Positions 54,797-63,386 of a stretch of 64,000 nucleotides of DNA are shown here, in pieces. Every line of letters starts with the position of its first letter. Positions within the stretch are counted from its first letter, which is position 1. Below the pieces are notes generated by a model. The model did no database searches. It saw only the letters and a program-made list of their open reading frames with translations, and had not been told where the DNA came from. Position numbers and translations under genes: made by a program. Source of the DNA: Streptomyces megasporus (GTDB lineage: Bacteria > Actinomycetota > Actinomycetes > Streptomycetales > Streptomycetaceae); NCBI RefSeq assembly GCF_000718985.1, contig NZ_JODL01000031.1, forward strand, positions 1 to 64,000, read 5' to 3'.

Positions 54797-56581
54797 GTGC
54801 CATCGGGCCCCGACACCACCGCCGAAGCCGAGACCAAGGGTCCGGCCGCCGGACGGACGGACGAACCGCCGCGCCGCCGGGCGGACGCGCCCGACACCGC
54901 GCCCGACACCGCACCTGAGACCGCGCCCGACACGGCCTCCACCGGCCGTTCCGGTCGCCGCCCCCTGGCCCGGTTGGCCCGCCTGGCGCGCCGTGAGGCG
55001 TACCGCACGGCGGCGGCCGTCGCGAGCGGCGTCGCCCTGGCCGTCGCCTTCCCGCCCTACGACCTGTGGCCGCTGTCGATCGTCGCCGTCGCCGCGCTCG
55101 CCCTCCTCACCCGGGGACGGACCGCGCGGCAGGGGGCCTGGCTCGGCCTCGCCATGGGGCTGCCGTTCTTCCTCGTGCTGCTCAAGTGGCTCAACGTCGT
55201 CGGCTGGGACGCGGTGTTCGGCCTGGCCCTGGTGGAGGCGCTGTTCTTCGTGCCGATGGGCGCCGGTCTGGCCCTCGTCTCGCGGCTGCCCCTGTGGCCG
55301 CTGTGGGGGGCCTGCCTGTGGGTCGCCCAGGAGTGGGCCCGTGACCGCATCCCCTTCGGCGGCTTCCCCTGGGGGCGGCTGGCCTTCGCCAACACCGCCT
55401 CGCCCCTGACCCCACTGGCGGCCCTGGGCGGCGCCCCCCTGGTCACCTTCGCCGCCGCGCTGACCGGCGGCCTGCTCGCCGCGGCGGCCGTGGCCGTGTG
55501 GCGGTCGCGCGGACGCCGTGACCGCGCGGACGGCCCCGGACCGGTGCGCGCCGCGCTCCCGGCCGCGGGGGCCGTCGGCCTCGCCGCCGCCGTCACCGCC
55601 TCCGGGTACGCCGTGCCGGTCCCCACCGAGGCCGCCGACACCGTCCGCATCGCCGTCGTCCAGGGCAACGTCCAGCGGCCCGGCATGGACTTCCTCGGCC
55701 GCCCCATGCTGATCCTCGACAACCACGTCCGCGCCACCCTGGAATTGGCCGAGGACGTGGCGGAGGGCCGGGTGGAGCGGCCCGAGCTGGTGATCTGGCC
55801 GGAGAACGCCTCCGACCTGGACCCCCACCGGTACCCCGAGGCGTACGCGGCCATCGACCGGGCCGCGAAGGCCGTGGGCGTCCCGATCCTCGTCGGCGCC
55901 CTCGTCGACCACCCGACCCACGAGGGGTACGTCGAGAACCAGGGCATCGTCTGGGACCCCGGGACCGGCCCCGGCGCCTCCTACACCAAGCAGCACCCGG
56001 TGCCCTTCGGCGAGTACGTGCCCTACCGCGAGCAGCTCAGCAAGGTGATCACCCGCCTCGAGCGCGTCCCGCGCGACTTCTGGCCCGGGGAGCGCACCGG
56101 AGTGCTGGACGTGGGCCCGGCGCGGCTCGGCGACGTCATCTGCTTCGAGGTGGCCTACGACGAGATCGTGCGCGACACCGTCAACGACGGCGCCCGTGCC
56201 CTGGTCGTCCAGACCAACAACGCCACCTACGGCCGCACCGGCCAGCCCGAGCAGCAGCTCGCCATGTCCCGGCTGAGGGCCGTGGAGCACGGGCGGGCCG
56301 TCGTCACCGCCGCCACCAGCGGCATCAGCGCGATCGTGGCTCCCGACGGCGCGATAGAGCAGCGGACGGAGGAATTCACCCGGGACGTGCTCGTCGCAGA
56401 CCTCCCCTTGCGCGACGAGATCACCCTCTCCGACCGAATCGGCTCCGCGCCGGAGTGGGTGCTCGCTATCGTGGGCGTCCTGTCCTGCGCCGCGGCGTAC
56501 GTCCTCGGCCGTCGGGGGGCAGGCAGAACGGGACAGAGGGGAAGAGGCAGCGACAGTGAACGACGCCCGACAGCGCCGTAA
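54797..56581 (+). CDS. lnt: Apolipoprotein N-acyltransferase
   Basis: GTG 54797 follows AAGGAAGG, giving 594 residues. The first 55 residues are hydrophilic with the repeat DTAPDTAPETAPDTAS. Six or so membrane segments follow from about residue 70. A nitrilase-type periplasmic domain is then seen, with the catalytic Glu336 (VIWPENASD), Lys398 (YTKQHPVPFGEYVP) and Cys449 (VICFEVAYDE). It N-acylates the cysteine of lipoproteins. The stop lies 26 bases inside ppm. In M. tuberculosis the two are one fused protein, Ppm1; here they are separate but overlapping. Confidence 0.93.
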   Translation: MPSGPDTTAEAETKGPAAGRTDEPPRRRADAPDTAPDTAPETAPDTASTGRSGRRPLARLARLARREAYRTAAAVASGVALAVAFPPYDLWPLSIVAVAALALLTRGRTARQGAWLGLAMGLPFFLVLLKWLNVVGWDAVFGLALVEALFFVPMGAGLALVSRLPLWPLWGACLWVAQEWARDRIPFGGFPWGRLAFANTASPLTPLAALGGAPLVTFAAALTGGLLAAAAVAVWRSRGRRDRADGPGPVRAALPAAGAVGLAAAVTASGYAVPVPTEAADTVRIAVVQGNVQRPGMDFLGRPMLILDNHVRATLELAEDVAEGRVERPELVIWPENASDLDPHRYPEAYAAIDRAAKAVGVPILVGALVDHPTHEGYVENQGIVWDPGTGPGASYTKQHPVPFGEYVPYREQLSKVITRLERVPRDFWPGERTGVLDVGPARLGDVICFEVAYDEIVRDTVNDGARALVVQTNNATYGRTGQPEQQLAMSRLRAVEHGRAVVTAATSGISAIVAPDGAIEQRTEEFTRDVLVADLPLRDEITLSDRIGSAPEWVLAIVGVLSCAAAYVLGRRGAGRTGQRGRGSDSERRPTAP

Positions 56582-57329
56582 GGGCCCGCTCGGCAGCATC
56601 CTGGTGATCATCCCGACCTACAACGAGGTCGACAACATCCGCCGGGTCGTCACCAGAGTCCGCGAGACCGTCCCCGAGGCCCACGTCCTCGTCGCCGACG
56701 ACAACAGCCCCGACGGGACGGGGAAGGTCGCCGACGAACTCGCCGCCGCCGACGAACGGGTCCGGGTCCTGCACCGCAAGGGCAAGGAGGGGCTCGGCGC
56801 CGCCTACCTGGCCGGCTTCCGCTGGGGCATCGACAACGGCTACGACGTCCTGGTCGAGATGGACGCCGACGGCTCCCACCAGCCCGAGGAGCTGCCGCGG
56901 CTGCTCACCGCGCTCAAGGGCGCCGACCTGGTGCTCGGCTCGCGCTGGGTGCCGGGCGGGCGCGTGGTCAACTGGCCCCGGCACCGGGAGATCCTCTCCC
57001 GCGGCGGCAGCACCTACTCCCGACTGCTGTTGGGGGTGCCCATCCGCGACGTCACCGGCGGCTACCGGGCCTTCCGCAAGGAGACCCTGCTGGGACTGGG
57101 CATGGACGACGTGGCCTCCCAGGGATACTGCTTCCAGGTCGACCTCGCCCACCGCGCCGTGCGGGCCGGGTTCCAGGTGGTGGAGGTGCCCATCACCTTC
57201 GTCGAGCGCGAGCGCGGCGACAGCAAGATGAGCCGCGACATCGTCGCCGAGGCCCTGTGGCGGGTCACGGCCTGGGGCGTGCGCTCCCGGGTGGATCAGG
57301 TCCTCGGACGCAGCAGGCACACTGGATGA
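56556..57329 (+). CDS. ppm: Polyprenol monophosphomannose synthase
   Basis: GTG 56556 lies inside lnt, giving 257 residues. IPTYNEVDNIRRVVTRVRET, VADDNSPDGTGKVAD and EMDADGSHQPEELPRLL are GT2 motifs. VPIRDVTGGYRAFRKETL and FVERERGDSKMSRDI complete the DPM1 family. It transfers mannose from GDP-mannose to polyprenol phosphate, the donor for protein O-mannosylation and glycolipids. The overlap with lnt fits the known Lnt-Ppm interaction. FxsA follows after one base. Confidence 0.93.
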   Translation: MNDARQRRKGPLGSILVIIPTYNEVDNIRRVVTRVRETVPEAHVLVADDNSPDGTGKVADELAAADERVRVLHRKGKEGLGAAYLAGFRWGIDNGYDVLVEMDADGSHQPEELPRLLTALKGADLVLGSRWVPGGRVVNWPRHREILSRGGSTYSRLLLGVPIRDVTGGYRAFRKETLLGLGMDDVASQGYCFQVDLAHRAVRAGFQVVEVPITFVERERGDSKMSRDIVAEALWRVTAWGVRSRVDQVLGRSRHTG

Positions 57330-57330
57330 C

Positions 57331-57969
57331 ATGACGACCGGCGTACCGTACCCGTACGAGCCTCCGCGGCAGCGCCCCCGGAGCGAACCGCACGCCCGGC
57401 CCGGCGAGGGGCCCCGACGCCCGCGCGGCCGGAAACTCCTCCCCCTGGGCGTCGCCGCCTTCGCGGTGCTGGAGATCTGGCTGCTGACGCTGCTGGCGGA
57501 CGCCACGAACGGACTGGTCGTCCTGGCCGTCCTCGCCGCGGGGGTGGTGCTGGGCGCCGCGGCCGTCAAGCGCGCGGGACGGCGCGCCTGGCGCGGCCTG
57601 GTCGAGACGGTGGAGAGCCTCCAGCCGGGTGCCGACCCCTCGGCCCGCGAGGCCGCGGAGGCCGGACGGCGCGGCGGGCACGGGTTCGCCATGCTCGGCG
57701 GGCTGCTGCTGATGGTGCCCGGCCTGATCTCCGACGCCGTCGGCCTGCTCTGCCTGTTCCCGCCGACCGCGGCGGTGCTGCGCCGGGGCGTCGAGCGCCG
57801 GCTCGCCCGCCGCGCGGGCTTCGCGCCCGGCTCCCTCGGCGACGCGTTCCGGCAGGCCCGCACGGCGGAGGAGCAACTGCGCATCCACCGTCCCGACGGC
57901 AAGGTCGTCCAGGGCGAGGTCCTGCGCGAGGGGACCGTCCGCGAGGAGGGCGAGGGAAGCGTGAGGTAG
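57331..57969 (+). CDS. FxsA-family membrane protein
   Basis: ATG 57331 gives 212 residues. LPLGVAAFAVLEIWLLTLLA and LVVLAVLAAGVVLGAAAVK are helices, LMVPGLISDAVGLLCLFPPT is the conserved FxsA segment, and the tail is polar. FxsA proteins were first known from phage exclusion in E. coli; their cell role is unclear. The Pro/Arg-rich head of about 35 residues is longer than in the family's short members. It is coupled behind ppm and ends in a strong terminator. Confidence 0.88.
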   Translation: MTTGVPYPYEPPRQRPRSEPHARPGEGPRRPRGRKLLPLGVAAFAVLEIWLLTLLADATNGLVVLAVLAAGVVLGAAAVKRAGRRAWRGLVETVESLQPGADPSAREAAEAGRRGGHGFAMLGGLLLMVPGLISDAVGLLCLFPPTAAVLRRGVERRLARRAGFAPGSLGDAFRQARTAEEQLRIHRPDGKVVQGEVLREGTVREEGEGSVR

Positions 57970-57990
57970 CCCGCCGCCCGGCGGGCACGT

Positions 57991-58029
57991 GCGAGGGCCC
58001 GGCCACCCCGTGGGTGGCCGGGCCCTCGC
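57991..58029. terminator. Bidirectional terminator between the FxsA gene and rbpA
   Basis: A 17-bp perfect stem (57991-58007 with 58013-58029) and a 5-base loop lie between two converging stops. Confidence 0.85.
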
Positions 58030-58068
58030 GTACGTCTCTCGTGCGCCGTGGCACGGCGTGGGCCGCCG

Positions 58069-58446
58069 TCAGGCGGACTTGCGCTTGCTGTCCCGCGGGT
58101 GCACGGCGATGTTCATCGTGCCGGAGCGCAGGACCGCCAGCCTCTCGGCCAGTACCTCCTCCAGCTCCTCGCGGGTGCGCCGCTCCATGAGCATGTCCCA
58201 GTGCGTGCGCGCGGGCTTGCTCTTCTTCTCCTCAGGCCCCTCGCCGTTCACCAGAAGCGCCTGGGAGCCGCAGACCTTGCACTCCCACTCCGGCGGAATC
58301 TCGGCCTCGACCGAGAACGGCATCTCGAACCGATGGCCGTTCTGGCATGCGTACTCCACGGCCTGGCGTGGCGCCAGGTCGATACCGCGGTCGGTCTCGT
58401 AGCTGGTCACCACGAGTCGCGTGCCGCGAAGAGCTCGCTCACTCAT
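58069..58446 (-). CDS. rbpA: RNA polymerase-binding protein RbpA
   Basis: ATG 58446 gives 125 residues. MSERALRGTRLVVTSYETDR is the N-terminal tail. YACQNGHRFEMPFSVEAEIP and WECKVCGSQALL form the zinc-associated core domain. The sigma-interacting domain begins near KPARTHWDMLMERRTREELE. RbpA binds RNA polymerase and principal sigma factors and stabilises the open complex. The actinobacterial family is essential or nearly so. A SigR promoter lies 63-88 bases upstream. Confidence 0.95.
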   Translation of the reverse strand: MSERALRGTRLVVTSYETDRGIDLAPRQAVEYACQNGHRFEMPFSVEAEIPPEWECKVCGSQALLVNGEGPEEKKSKPARTHWDMLMERRTREELEEVLAERLAVLRSGTMNIAVHPRDSKRKSA

Positions 58447-58507
58447 GAATCGTGCCTCCCGGGCTTGTCGCCCACAGGACAGGTGTCGCTGTCGTCGTCA
58501 TCCGGTC

Positions 58508-58534
58508 AACGTCCGGTCGGCGGTGAAGATTCCC
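58508..58534 (-). promoter_or_regulatory. SigR (oxidative stress) promoter of rbpA
   Basis: On the minus strand GGGAAT (58534-58529) and GTT (58510-58508) stand exactly 18 bases apart, the SigR consensus GGAAT-N18-GTT. Transcription would start about 55 bases before rbpA. The rbpA gene of S. coelicolor is a known SigR target. Confidence 0.85.
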
Positions 58535-58711
58535 GATCTGGGAGATGCGTCGCCCGTCGTGCCGCCGCCTCGTCGGATATGCGGTACCCGTCGCTGCCCG
58601 CTTTGTCACATCCGGCCAGGGACGCGACGTAACGTTCGCCTATCTTTGACACGCAGTAACGGTCCATCCAACGAGCCGAAGGCGTACACTACCCGCCCTT
58701 TGCCCGATGGC

Positions 58712-60106
58712 CTAAATCCGATCCGGCTCCGCGGCGCGCACCGCCGCCATCGCTCGTCCCACCGGTACCCGCGTCAGCAGGACGAAACCCAGGACGAAGA
58801 AGATCACCAGGGAGATGATCGCGTCCCGGTAGCTCCCGGTGAGCTGGTAGGTCAGGCCGAACACCAGCGGTCCCAGCCAGCTCGTCCCGCGGTCGCTGAC
58901 CTCGTAGAGCGAGAAGTACTCCGCCTCCTTGCCGGGCGGCACCAGTTGCGCGAACAGCGACCGCGACAGCGCCTGGGTGCCGCCCAGCACCATCCCGATC
59001 GCGGCGGCCAGCACGAAGAACCACACCGGCGCCCCGGCGGGCAGCACGTACCCGGCTCCCACCGTCGCCGTCCAGGCCACCAGCGAGCCCAGGATCGTGC
59101 GCTTGGCCCCGTAACGGACGGCCAGCCGGCCCAGCAGCAGCGCCCCCACCACGGCCAGGACCTGCACCAGCAGGATCGCGCCGATCAGCGTGGTCTGGTC
59201 CATCCCCAGCTCCCTGGAGCCGAACACCGACGCCTGGGTGATCACCGTCTGCACGCCGTCGTTGTAGAGCAGGTAGGCCAGCAGGAACAGCAGGGTCAGC
59301 GGGTACCGCCGCAGCTCGCGCAGCGTGCCGGCGAGCTGTCGCCAACCGCCGCCGAGGGAGGCCCGCGCGCCGCCCGCCGCGTCCCCCGCCGAGCCCGGCC
59401 GGTCGCGCAGCCGCCGCAGCGGGACGATCGTGAAGATCGCCCACCACAGTCCGGCCGACGCCAGACAGATCCGCACCGCCGTGCCCTCGGTGACCCCCAG
59501 CGACTCGTGCCCGAGGAACAGCGCGAGGTTGGCCACCAGCACCAGCGCCCCGGCCGCGTAGCCGAAGGCCCAGCCGCGGGAGGAGACCGCGTCCCGCTCC
59601 TCGGGGGTGGCGATCTGCGGCAGGAACGAGTTGTAGATCACCGAGGCCGTGGCGAAGGAGACGTTCGCCACCACCAGCAGCGCCCCGCCCAGCAGGTAGC
59701 GGTCGCCGTCCAGGAAGAACATCCCCATGGTGGCCGTCGCCCCCAGGTAGGCGAACGCGCCCAGCAGGGGCCGCTTGCGGCCCGACCGGTCCGCGACCGC
59801 CGCCACCAGCGGCATCACCAGCACCGACAGCAGCACCGACAGGGAGACGACGTAGGCGAAGTACGACCCGGCCCGCACCGGGAGGCCCAGCGGGTGGACG
59901 TATCCGGCGGCGTCCGCGGCGGCCTCGGCGACCTCGGTCAGATAGGGCCCGAGGAAGACGGTGAGCACGCTGGTGGAGAAGACGGAGTTGGCCCAGTCGT
60001 AGAAGTACCAGCCGCGCTGCTCGCGCCGCCGTGCCGCCGCCTCCGCGGCGGCCCCGGAGCCGCCCCCCGGGTCGCCGTCCGTGCCCGTCACGGTCTCGGT
60101 GTCCAC
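58712..60106 (-). CDS. UMF1-family MFS transporter (Atg22-like)
   Basis: GTG 60106 follows GAGGGGG, giving 464 residues with about twelve membrane segments. WYFYDWANSVFSTSVLTVFL is the UMF1 signature, and SRGWAFGYAAGALVLVANLA the next conserved block. AFAYLGATATMGMFFLDGDR and GTQALSRSLFAQLVPPGKEA are typical of the family that also includes yeast Atg22 vacuolar amino acid exporters. Substrates in bacteria are unknown. The GDPD gene precedes it on the same strand. Confidence 0.87.
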   Translation of the reverse strand: MDTETVTGTDGDPGGGSGAAAEAAARRREQRGWYFYDWANSVFSTSVLTVFLGPYLTEVAEAAADAAGYVHPLGLPVRAGSYFAYVVSLSVLLSVLVMPLVAAVADRSGRKRPLLGAFAYLGATATMGMFFLDGDRYLLGGALLVVANVSFATASVIYNSFLPQIATPEERDAVSSRGWAFGYAAGALVLVANLALFLGHESLGVTEGTAVRICLASAGLWWAIFTIVPLRRLRDRPGSAGDAAGGARASLGGGWRQLAGTLRELRRYPLTLLFLLAYLLYNDGVQTVITQASVFGSRELGMDQTTLIGAILLVQVLAVVGALLLGRLAVRYGAKRTILGSLVAWTATVGAGYVLPAGAPVWFFVLAAAIGMVLGGTQALSRSLFAQLVPPGKEAEYFSLYEVSDRGTSWLGPLVFGLTYQLTGSYRDAIISLVIFFVLGFVLLTRVPVGRAMAAVRAAEPDRI

Positions 60107-60186
60107 CCCACGCCCCCTCGCGTCCGTACGCCGGCGGGGACGCGCGGAGGGAAGGCCCCGGTGTCGCGGGCGGCCGGACCGCCGAC

Positions 60187-60972
60187 CTATCCGCTCCAGG
60201 CCCCCCGCTCGGCCAGCACCGTGCGCAGTGTCTCGATGTGATCGGTCATGATGCCATCCACGCCCAGATCCAGCAGTGCCCGCATCCGCGCCGGATCGTT
60301 GACCGTCCACACGTGCACCTGCAGACCCCTGGCGTGGGCGTGCCGCACGAACGCCCGGTCCACCACCCGCACCCCGCCGTGCCGCACGGGAACCTGGGCG
60401 CACAGCGCGGAGCGGCTCACCGAACCCGGCAGGCGGTACGAGCGCAGCCGCAGGCCCAGCACGCCGCGCGTGCCCAGCGAGGTGGCCAGACGCCGGCCCG
60501 CCAGGGCGCGGGCCCTGGCCACCCGCGCCTCGGAGAAGGCGCCCACGCACACCCGGTCCCAGGCGTCGGCGGCGTCCAGGACCTCCAGCAGCGGGGGCAG
60601 GGCGGCGTCCGCCTTGACGTCGATGTTCCACCGGGCGCCGGGGAAGGCGCGCAGCAGGTCGGCGAAGAGCGGCACCGGCTCGCTGCCGCCCACCCGCACC
60701 CGGCTCACCTCCGCCCAGGACAGGGAGGCGATCGGGCCGCTGCCGTCCGTCACCCGGTCCAGCGTGGCGTCGTGGAAGGCGACCAGCCGCCCGTCCGCCG
60801 TGACGTGCACGTCGGTTTCCAGATAGCGGTAGCCCAGTTCGACGGCCCGGGCGAAGGCGGCGTGGGTGTTCTCCAGGCCCGCGGCGGCGCCGCCCCGGTG
60901 GGCGAAGGCCAGGGGGGCGGGGTGGTCGAAGAAGGGGTGGGCGGGGCGCGGGGGCGTGGCGGGAGCTGTCAC
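60187..60972 (-). CDS. Glycerophosphodiester phosphodiesterase
   Basis: GTG 60972 overlaps the YczE stop, giving 261 residues. PLAFAHRGGAAAGLENTHAA provides the HRGG and ENT motifs, and RYLETDVHVTADGRLVAFHD the metal-binding ExD and catalytic H. VHVWTVNDPARMRALLDLGV and DGIMTDHIETL close the TIM barrel. It hydrolyses glycerophosphodiesters from lipid turnover. There is no signal peptide, so it acts inside the cell. The coupling to the YczE-type gene is conserved only by position. Confidence 0.92.
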   Translation of the reverse strand: MTAPATPPRPAHPFFDHPAPLAFAHRGGAAAGLENTHAAFARAVELGYRYLETDVHVTADGRLVAFHDATLDRVTDGSGPIASLSWAEVSRVRVGGSEPVPLFADLLRAFPGARWNIDVKADAALPPLLEVLDAADAWDRVCVGAFSEARVARARALAGRRLATSLGTRGVLGLRLRSYRLPGSVSRSALCAQVPVRHGGVRVVDRAFVRHAHARGLQVHVWTVNDPARMRALLDLGVDGIMTDHIETLRTVLAERGAWSG

Positions 60973-61685
60973 GAGGGCAGTATGGCGCGCCCGTCGCTGT
61001 GCTCCTCGGGGTGCTCCCGGGTGCGACCCCGCGCGTCGGAGCCGGCGGCGACGAGGGAGTCCCCGCCGGGAGCGGGGACGGCGAACACCCGCAGGAAGAC
61101 CTGGGACAGCGGCCCGATCGCCAGCGCGTAGGCCACCGTCCCCACGCCCACCGTGCCGCCCAGCAGGAAGCCGGTGACCAGCACCGCCACCTCGATGCCC
61201 GTCCGCACCAACCGGACCGACCGACCGGTGACCCGGTGCAGGCCGGTCATCAGCCCGTCGCGCGGCCCCGGACCGAAGCGCGCCGAGATGTACAGGCCGG
61301 TCGCCACCCCGTTGAGCACGATCGCGCCGACCAGCATCGGCACCCGCACCGCCATCGCGCGTGGCTCCGGCAGCAGGGCCAGCGTGGCGTCCATGACGAG
61401 ACCGATCACGACCACGTTGGAGACGGTGCCCAGGCCGAGCCGTTGGCGCAGGGGTATCCACAACAGCAGCACCGCCGCTCCCGCGGCGATCGTCACGGTG
61501 CCGATCGTCAGCCCGGCGCGCTCCGCCACGCCCTGGTGGAAGACGCCCCACGGGTCGAGCCCGAGACCGGCCCGCACCATCAGCGCCGCGCTCGCCCCGT
61601 AGAGCGCCAGCCCGACGTAGAGCTGGAGCAGGCGGCGGACGAGGCGGTCGGAAGAACCCCCGAAAAACCCTCTGAGAACGAACAA
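60969..61685 (-). CDS. YczE/YitT-type membrane protein, TTG start
   Basis: TTG 61685 follows GGAAGG four bases upstream, giving 238 residues with about six hydrophobic segments. RRLLQLYVGLALYGASAALM, VRAGLGLDPWGVFHQGVAE and ISARFGPGPRDGLMTGLH match the YczE family. That family is usually encoded divergently from a MocR/PdxR-type regulator, as here. It is thought to carry an unidentified small substrate. The stop overlaps the GDPD start. Confidence 0.85.
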   Translation of the reverse strand: MFVLRGFFGGSSDRLVRRLLQLYVGLALYGASAALMVRAGLGLDPWGVFHQGVAERAGLTIGTVTIAAGAAVLLLWIPLRQRLGLGTVSNVVVIGLVMDATLALLPEPRAMAVRVPMLVGAIVLNGVATGLYISARFGPGPRDGLMTGLHRVTGRSVRLVRTGIEVAVLVTGFLLGGTVGVGTVAYALAIGPLSQVFLRVFAVPAPGGDSLVAAGSDARGRTREHPEEHSDGRAILPS

Positions 61686-61783
61686 CGATCCTTCCTTTCT
61701 GGCGCAGTGGACCGGCGCGTGTCACTCTGTGGCCTGTAAGTGGTTCGTGACCATGGCCAATTCCCAGAAGGTGGACTCGACAG
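61686..61783. promoter_or_regulatory. Divergent operator region of the MocR-type regulator
   Basis: The 98-base spacer has direct repeats AAGTGG (about 61738) and AAGGTGG (about 61770), each preceded by TGGCC-like halves. Paired direct repeats are the usual arrangement of MocR-family sites that control the divergent gene and the regulator itself. Confidence 0.45.
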
Positions 61784-63322
61784 ATGGCGCAGTGGACTTC
61801 GACGGTCGGAGCGCAGCAGCTCGCCCGTCTCCTGGCCTCCCAGCGCGCCGCCGCGCCCGGTGCCGAAGGGGGCGGGACGCGGCGCGTACCGGCCTACCGG
61901 GCACTCGCCGACGGCGTGCGCCTGCTGGTCCTGGAAGGGCGCGTCCCCGTCGCCACCCGCCTGCCCGCCGAACGCGAACTGGCCGCGGCCCTCGGCGTCA
62001 GCCGCACCACCGTCGCCGCGGCCTACGAGGCGCTCCGCGCCGACGGGTTCCTCTCCTCGCGGCGCGGCGCGGGAAGCTGGACGGCCCTGCCCGCCGGGAA
62101 CCCCCTCCCCACGGGAGGGCTGGAGCCCCTGCCGCCCGAGGCCGCCGGAACCATGATCGACCTGGGGCTGGCCGCCCTCCCCGCTCCCGAGCCGTGGGTC
62201 ACCCGCGCCTTCCAGGGCGCGCTGGCGGACCTGCCGCTCTACGTCCACACCCACGGCGACTACCCGGCGGGGCTGCCCGCTCTGCGCCAGGCCCTCGCCG
62301 ACCGCTACACCGCCCGCGGCGTCCCCACCATGCCCGAGCAGATCATGGTCACCGCGGGGGCGATGGGCGCGGTGGCCGCCATCCGCGGCCTGTTCGCCCC
62401 GCGCGGAGAGCGGATCGCCGTCGAACACCCCTCGTACGCCAACATCCTGCAACTGTTGCGCGAGGCGGGGGCCCGGCTGGTGCCCGTGGCGATGGGCGAG
62501 GGGCTGTCCGGCTGGGACCTGGCCGCCTGGCGCCGGGTGCTGCGCGACGCCGCACCCCGGATGGCCTACGTCATCACCGACTACCACAACCCCACCGGCG
62601 CGTTGGAGGACGAGGAGCGGCGTCGCGAACTGGTCGCCGCCGCCCGCGCCGCGGGGACCGTCCTCGTGGCGGACGAGACCATGTCCGGCCTCGACCTGGA
62701 CCCCCCGCCCGACGGCCGGGCGCCCCGCTCGGTCGCGGCGTTCGACCCCGGCGGGTCGACCGTCGTCACCGTCGGGTCGGCCAGCAAGTCCATCTGGACC
62801 GGGCTGCGCATCGGCTGGGTCCGCGCCGCCCCGGAGACCATCCGCCGCCTGGTGGCCGCCCGTGCCTGGGCCGACCTCGGCAGCCCCGTGATGGAACAGC
62901 TCGCCGTCGCCCGACTGCTGGCCGAGGACGGCGGGGACGGCGAGCGGGGAAGCGGCTGGGACCGGGCCGTCGCCGTCCGCCGGGAGAGGGTCCGGGAGAA
63001 CCGCGACTCCCTCGTCTCGGCGCTCCGACGGCACCTGCCCGACTGGGAGTTCACCGTCCCGCACGGCGGCCTCACCCTGTGGGTGCGCACCGGTGGCCTG
63101 TCCGGTTCGCGGATCGCCGAGGCGGGGGAGCGGCTGGGCGTCCGCGTCCCCTCCGGGACGCGGTTCGGCGTGGACGGCGCCTTCGAGGGCTATGTGCGGT
63201 TGCCGTTCACGGTCTCCGGCCCGGTCGCCGAGGAGGCCGCCGTCCGGCTGGCCACCGCCGCGCGCCTGGTGGCCGAGGGACGGAGCGTGGGGGCCGACGC
63301 CCCGCGCTCCGTCGTCGCCTGA
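61784..63322 (+). CDS. MocR/PdxR-type regulator (GntR helix-turn-helix fused to aminotransferase)
   Basis: ATG 61784 gives 512 residues. The GntR winged helix covers about residues 35-105 (LPAERELAAALGVSRTTVAA, AYEALRADGFLSSRRGAGSW). A fold-type I aminotransferase domain follows, with VTAGAMGAVAAIRGLF, DYHNPTGALEDEERR and SASKSIWTGLRIGW (PLP lysine). Such regulators use PLP or an amino-sugar/amino-acid adduct as signal. The divergent YczE-type gene is the expected target. Confidence 0.9.
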   Translation: MAQWTSTVGAQQLARLLASQRAAAPGAEGGGTRRVPAYRALADGVRLLVLEGRVPVATRLPAERELAAALGVSRTTVAAAYEALRADGFLSSRRGAGSWTALPAGNPLPTGGLEPLPPEAAGTMIDLGLAALPAPEPWVTRAFQGALADLPLYVHTHGDYPAGLPALRQALADRYTARGVPTMPEQIMVTAGAMGAVAAIRGLFAPRGERIAVEHPSYANILQLLREAGARLVPVAMGEGLSGWDLAAWRRVLRDAAPRMAYVITDYHNPTGALEDEERRRELVAAARAAGTVLVADETMSGLDLDPPPDGRAPRSVAAFDPGGSTVVTVGSASKSIWTGLRIGWVRAAPETIRRLVAARAWADLGSPVMEQLAVARLLAEDGGDGERGSGWDRAVAVRRERVRENRDSLVSALRRHLPDWEFTVPHGGLTLWVRTGGLSGSRIAEAGERLGVRVPSGTRFGVDGAFEGYVRLPFTVSGPVAEEAAVRLATAARLVAEGRSVGADAPRSVVA

Positions 63323-63386
63323 CCGTCGCCCGGGGGCCGGCGGACGTCGCCGGCCGGGGCGGGCCGTCGGAGAGGGCCGGGGACCG

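Noticed and set aside
51856..55008. A 1050-codon minus-strand frame across lnt, the amidohydrolase and Lrp
   Set aside because: It crosses three well-supported genes and has low-complexity Gly/Val/Arg composition. It is a shadow of plus-strand codons.
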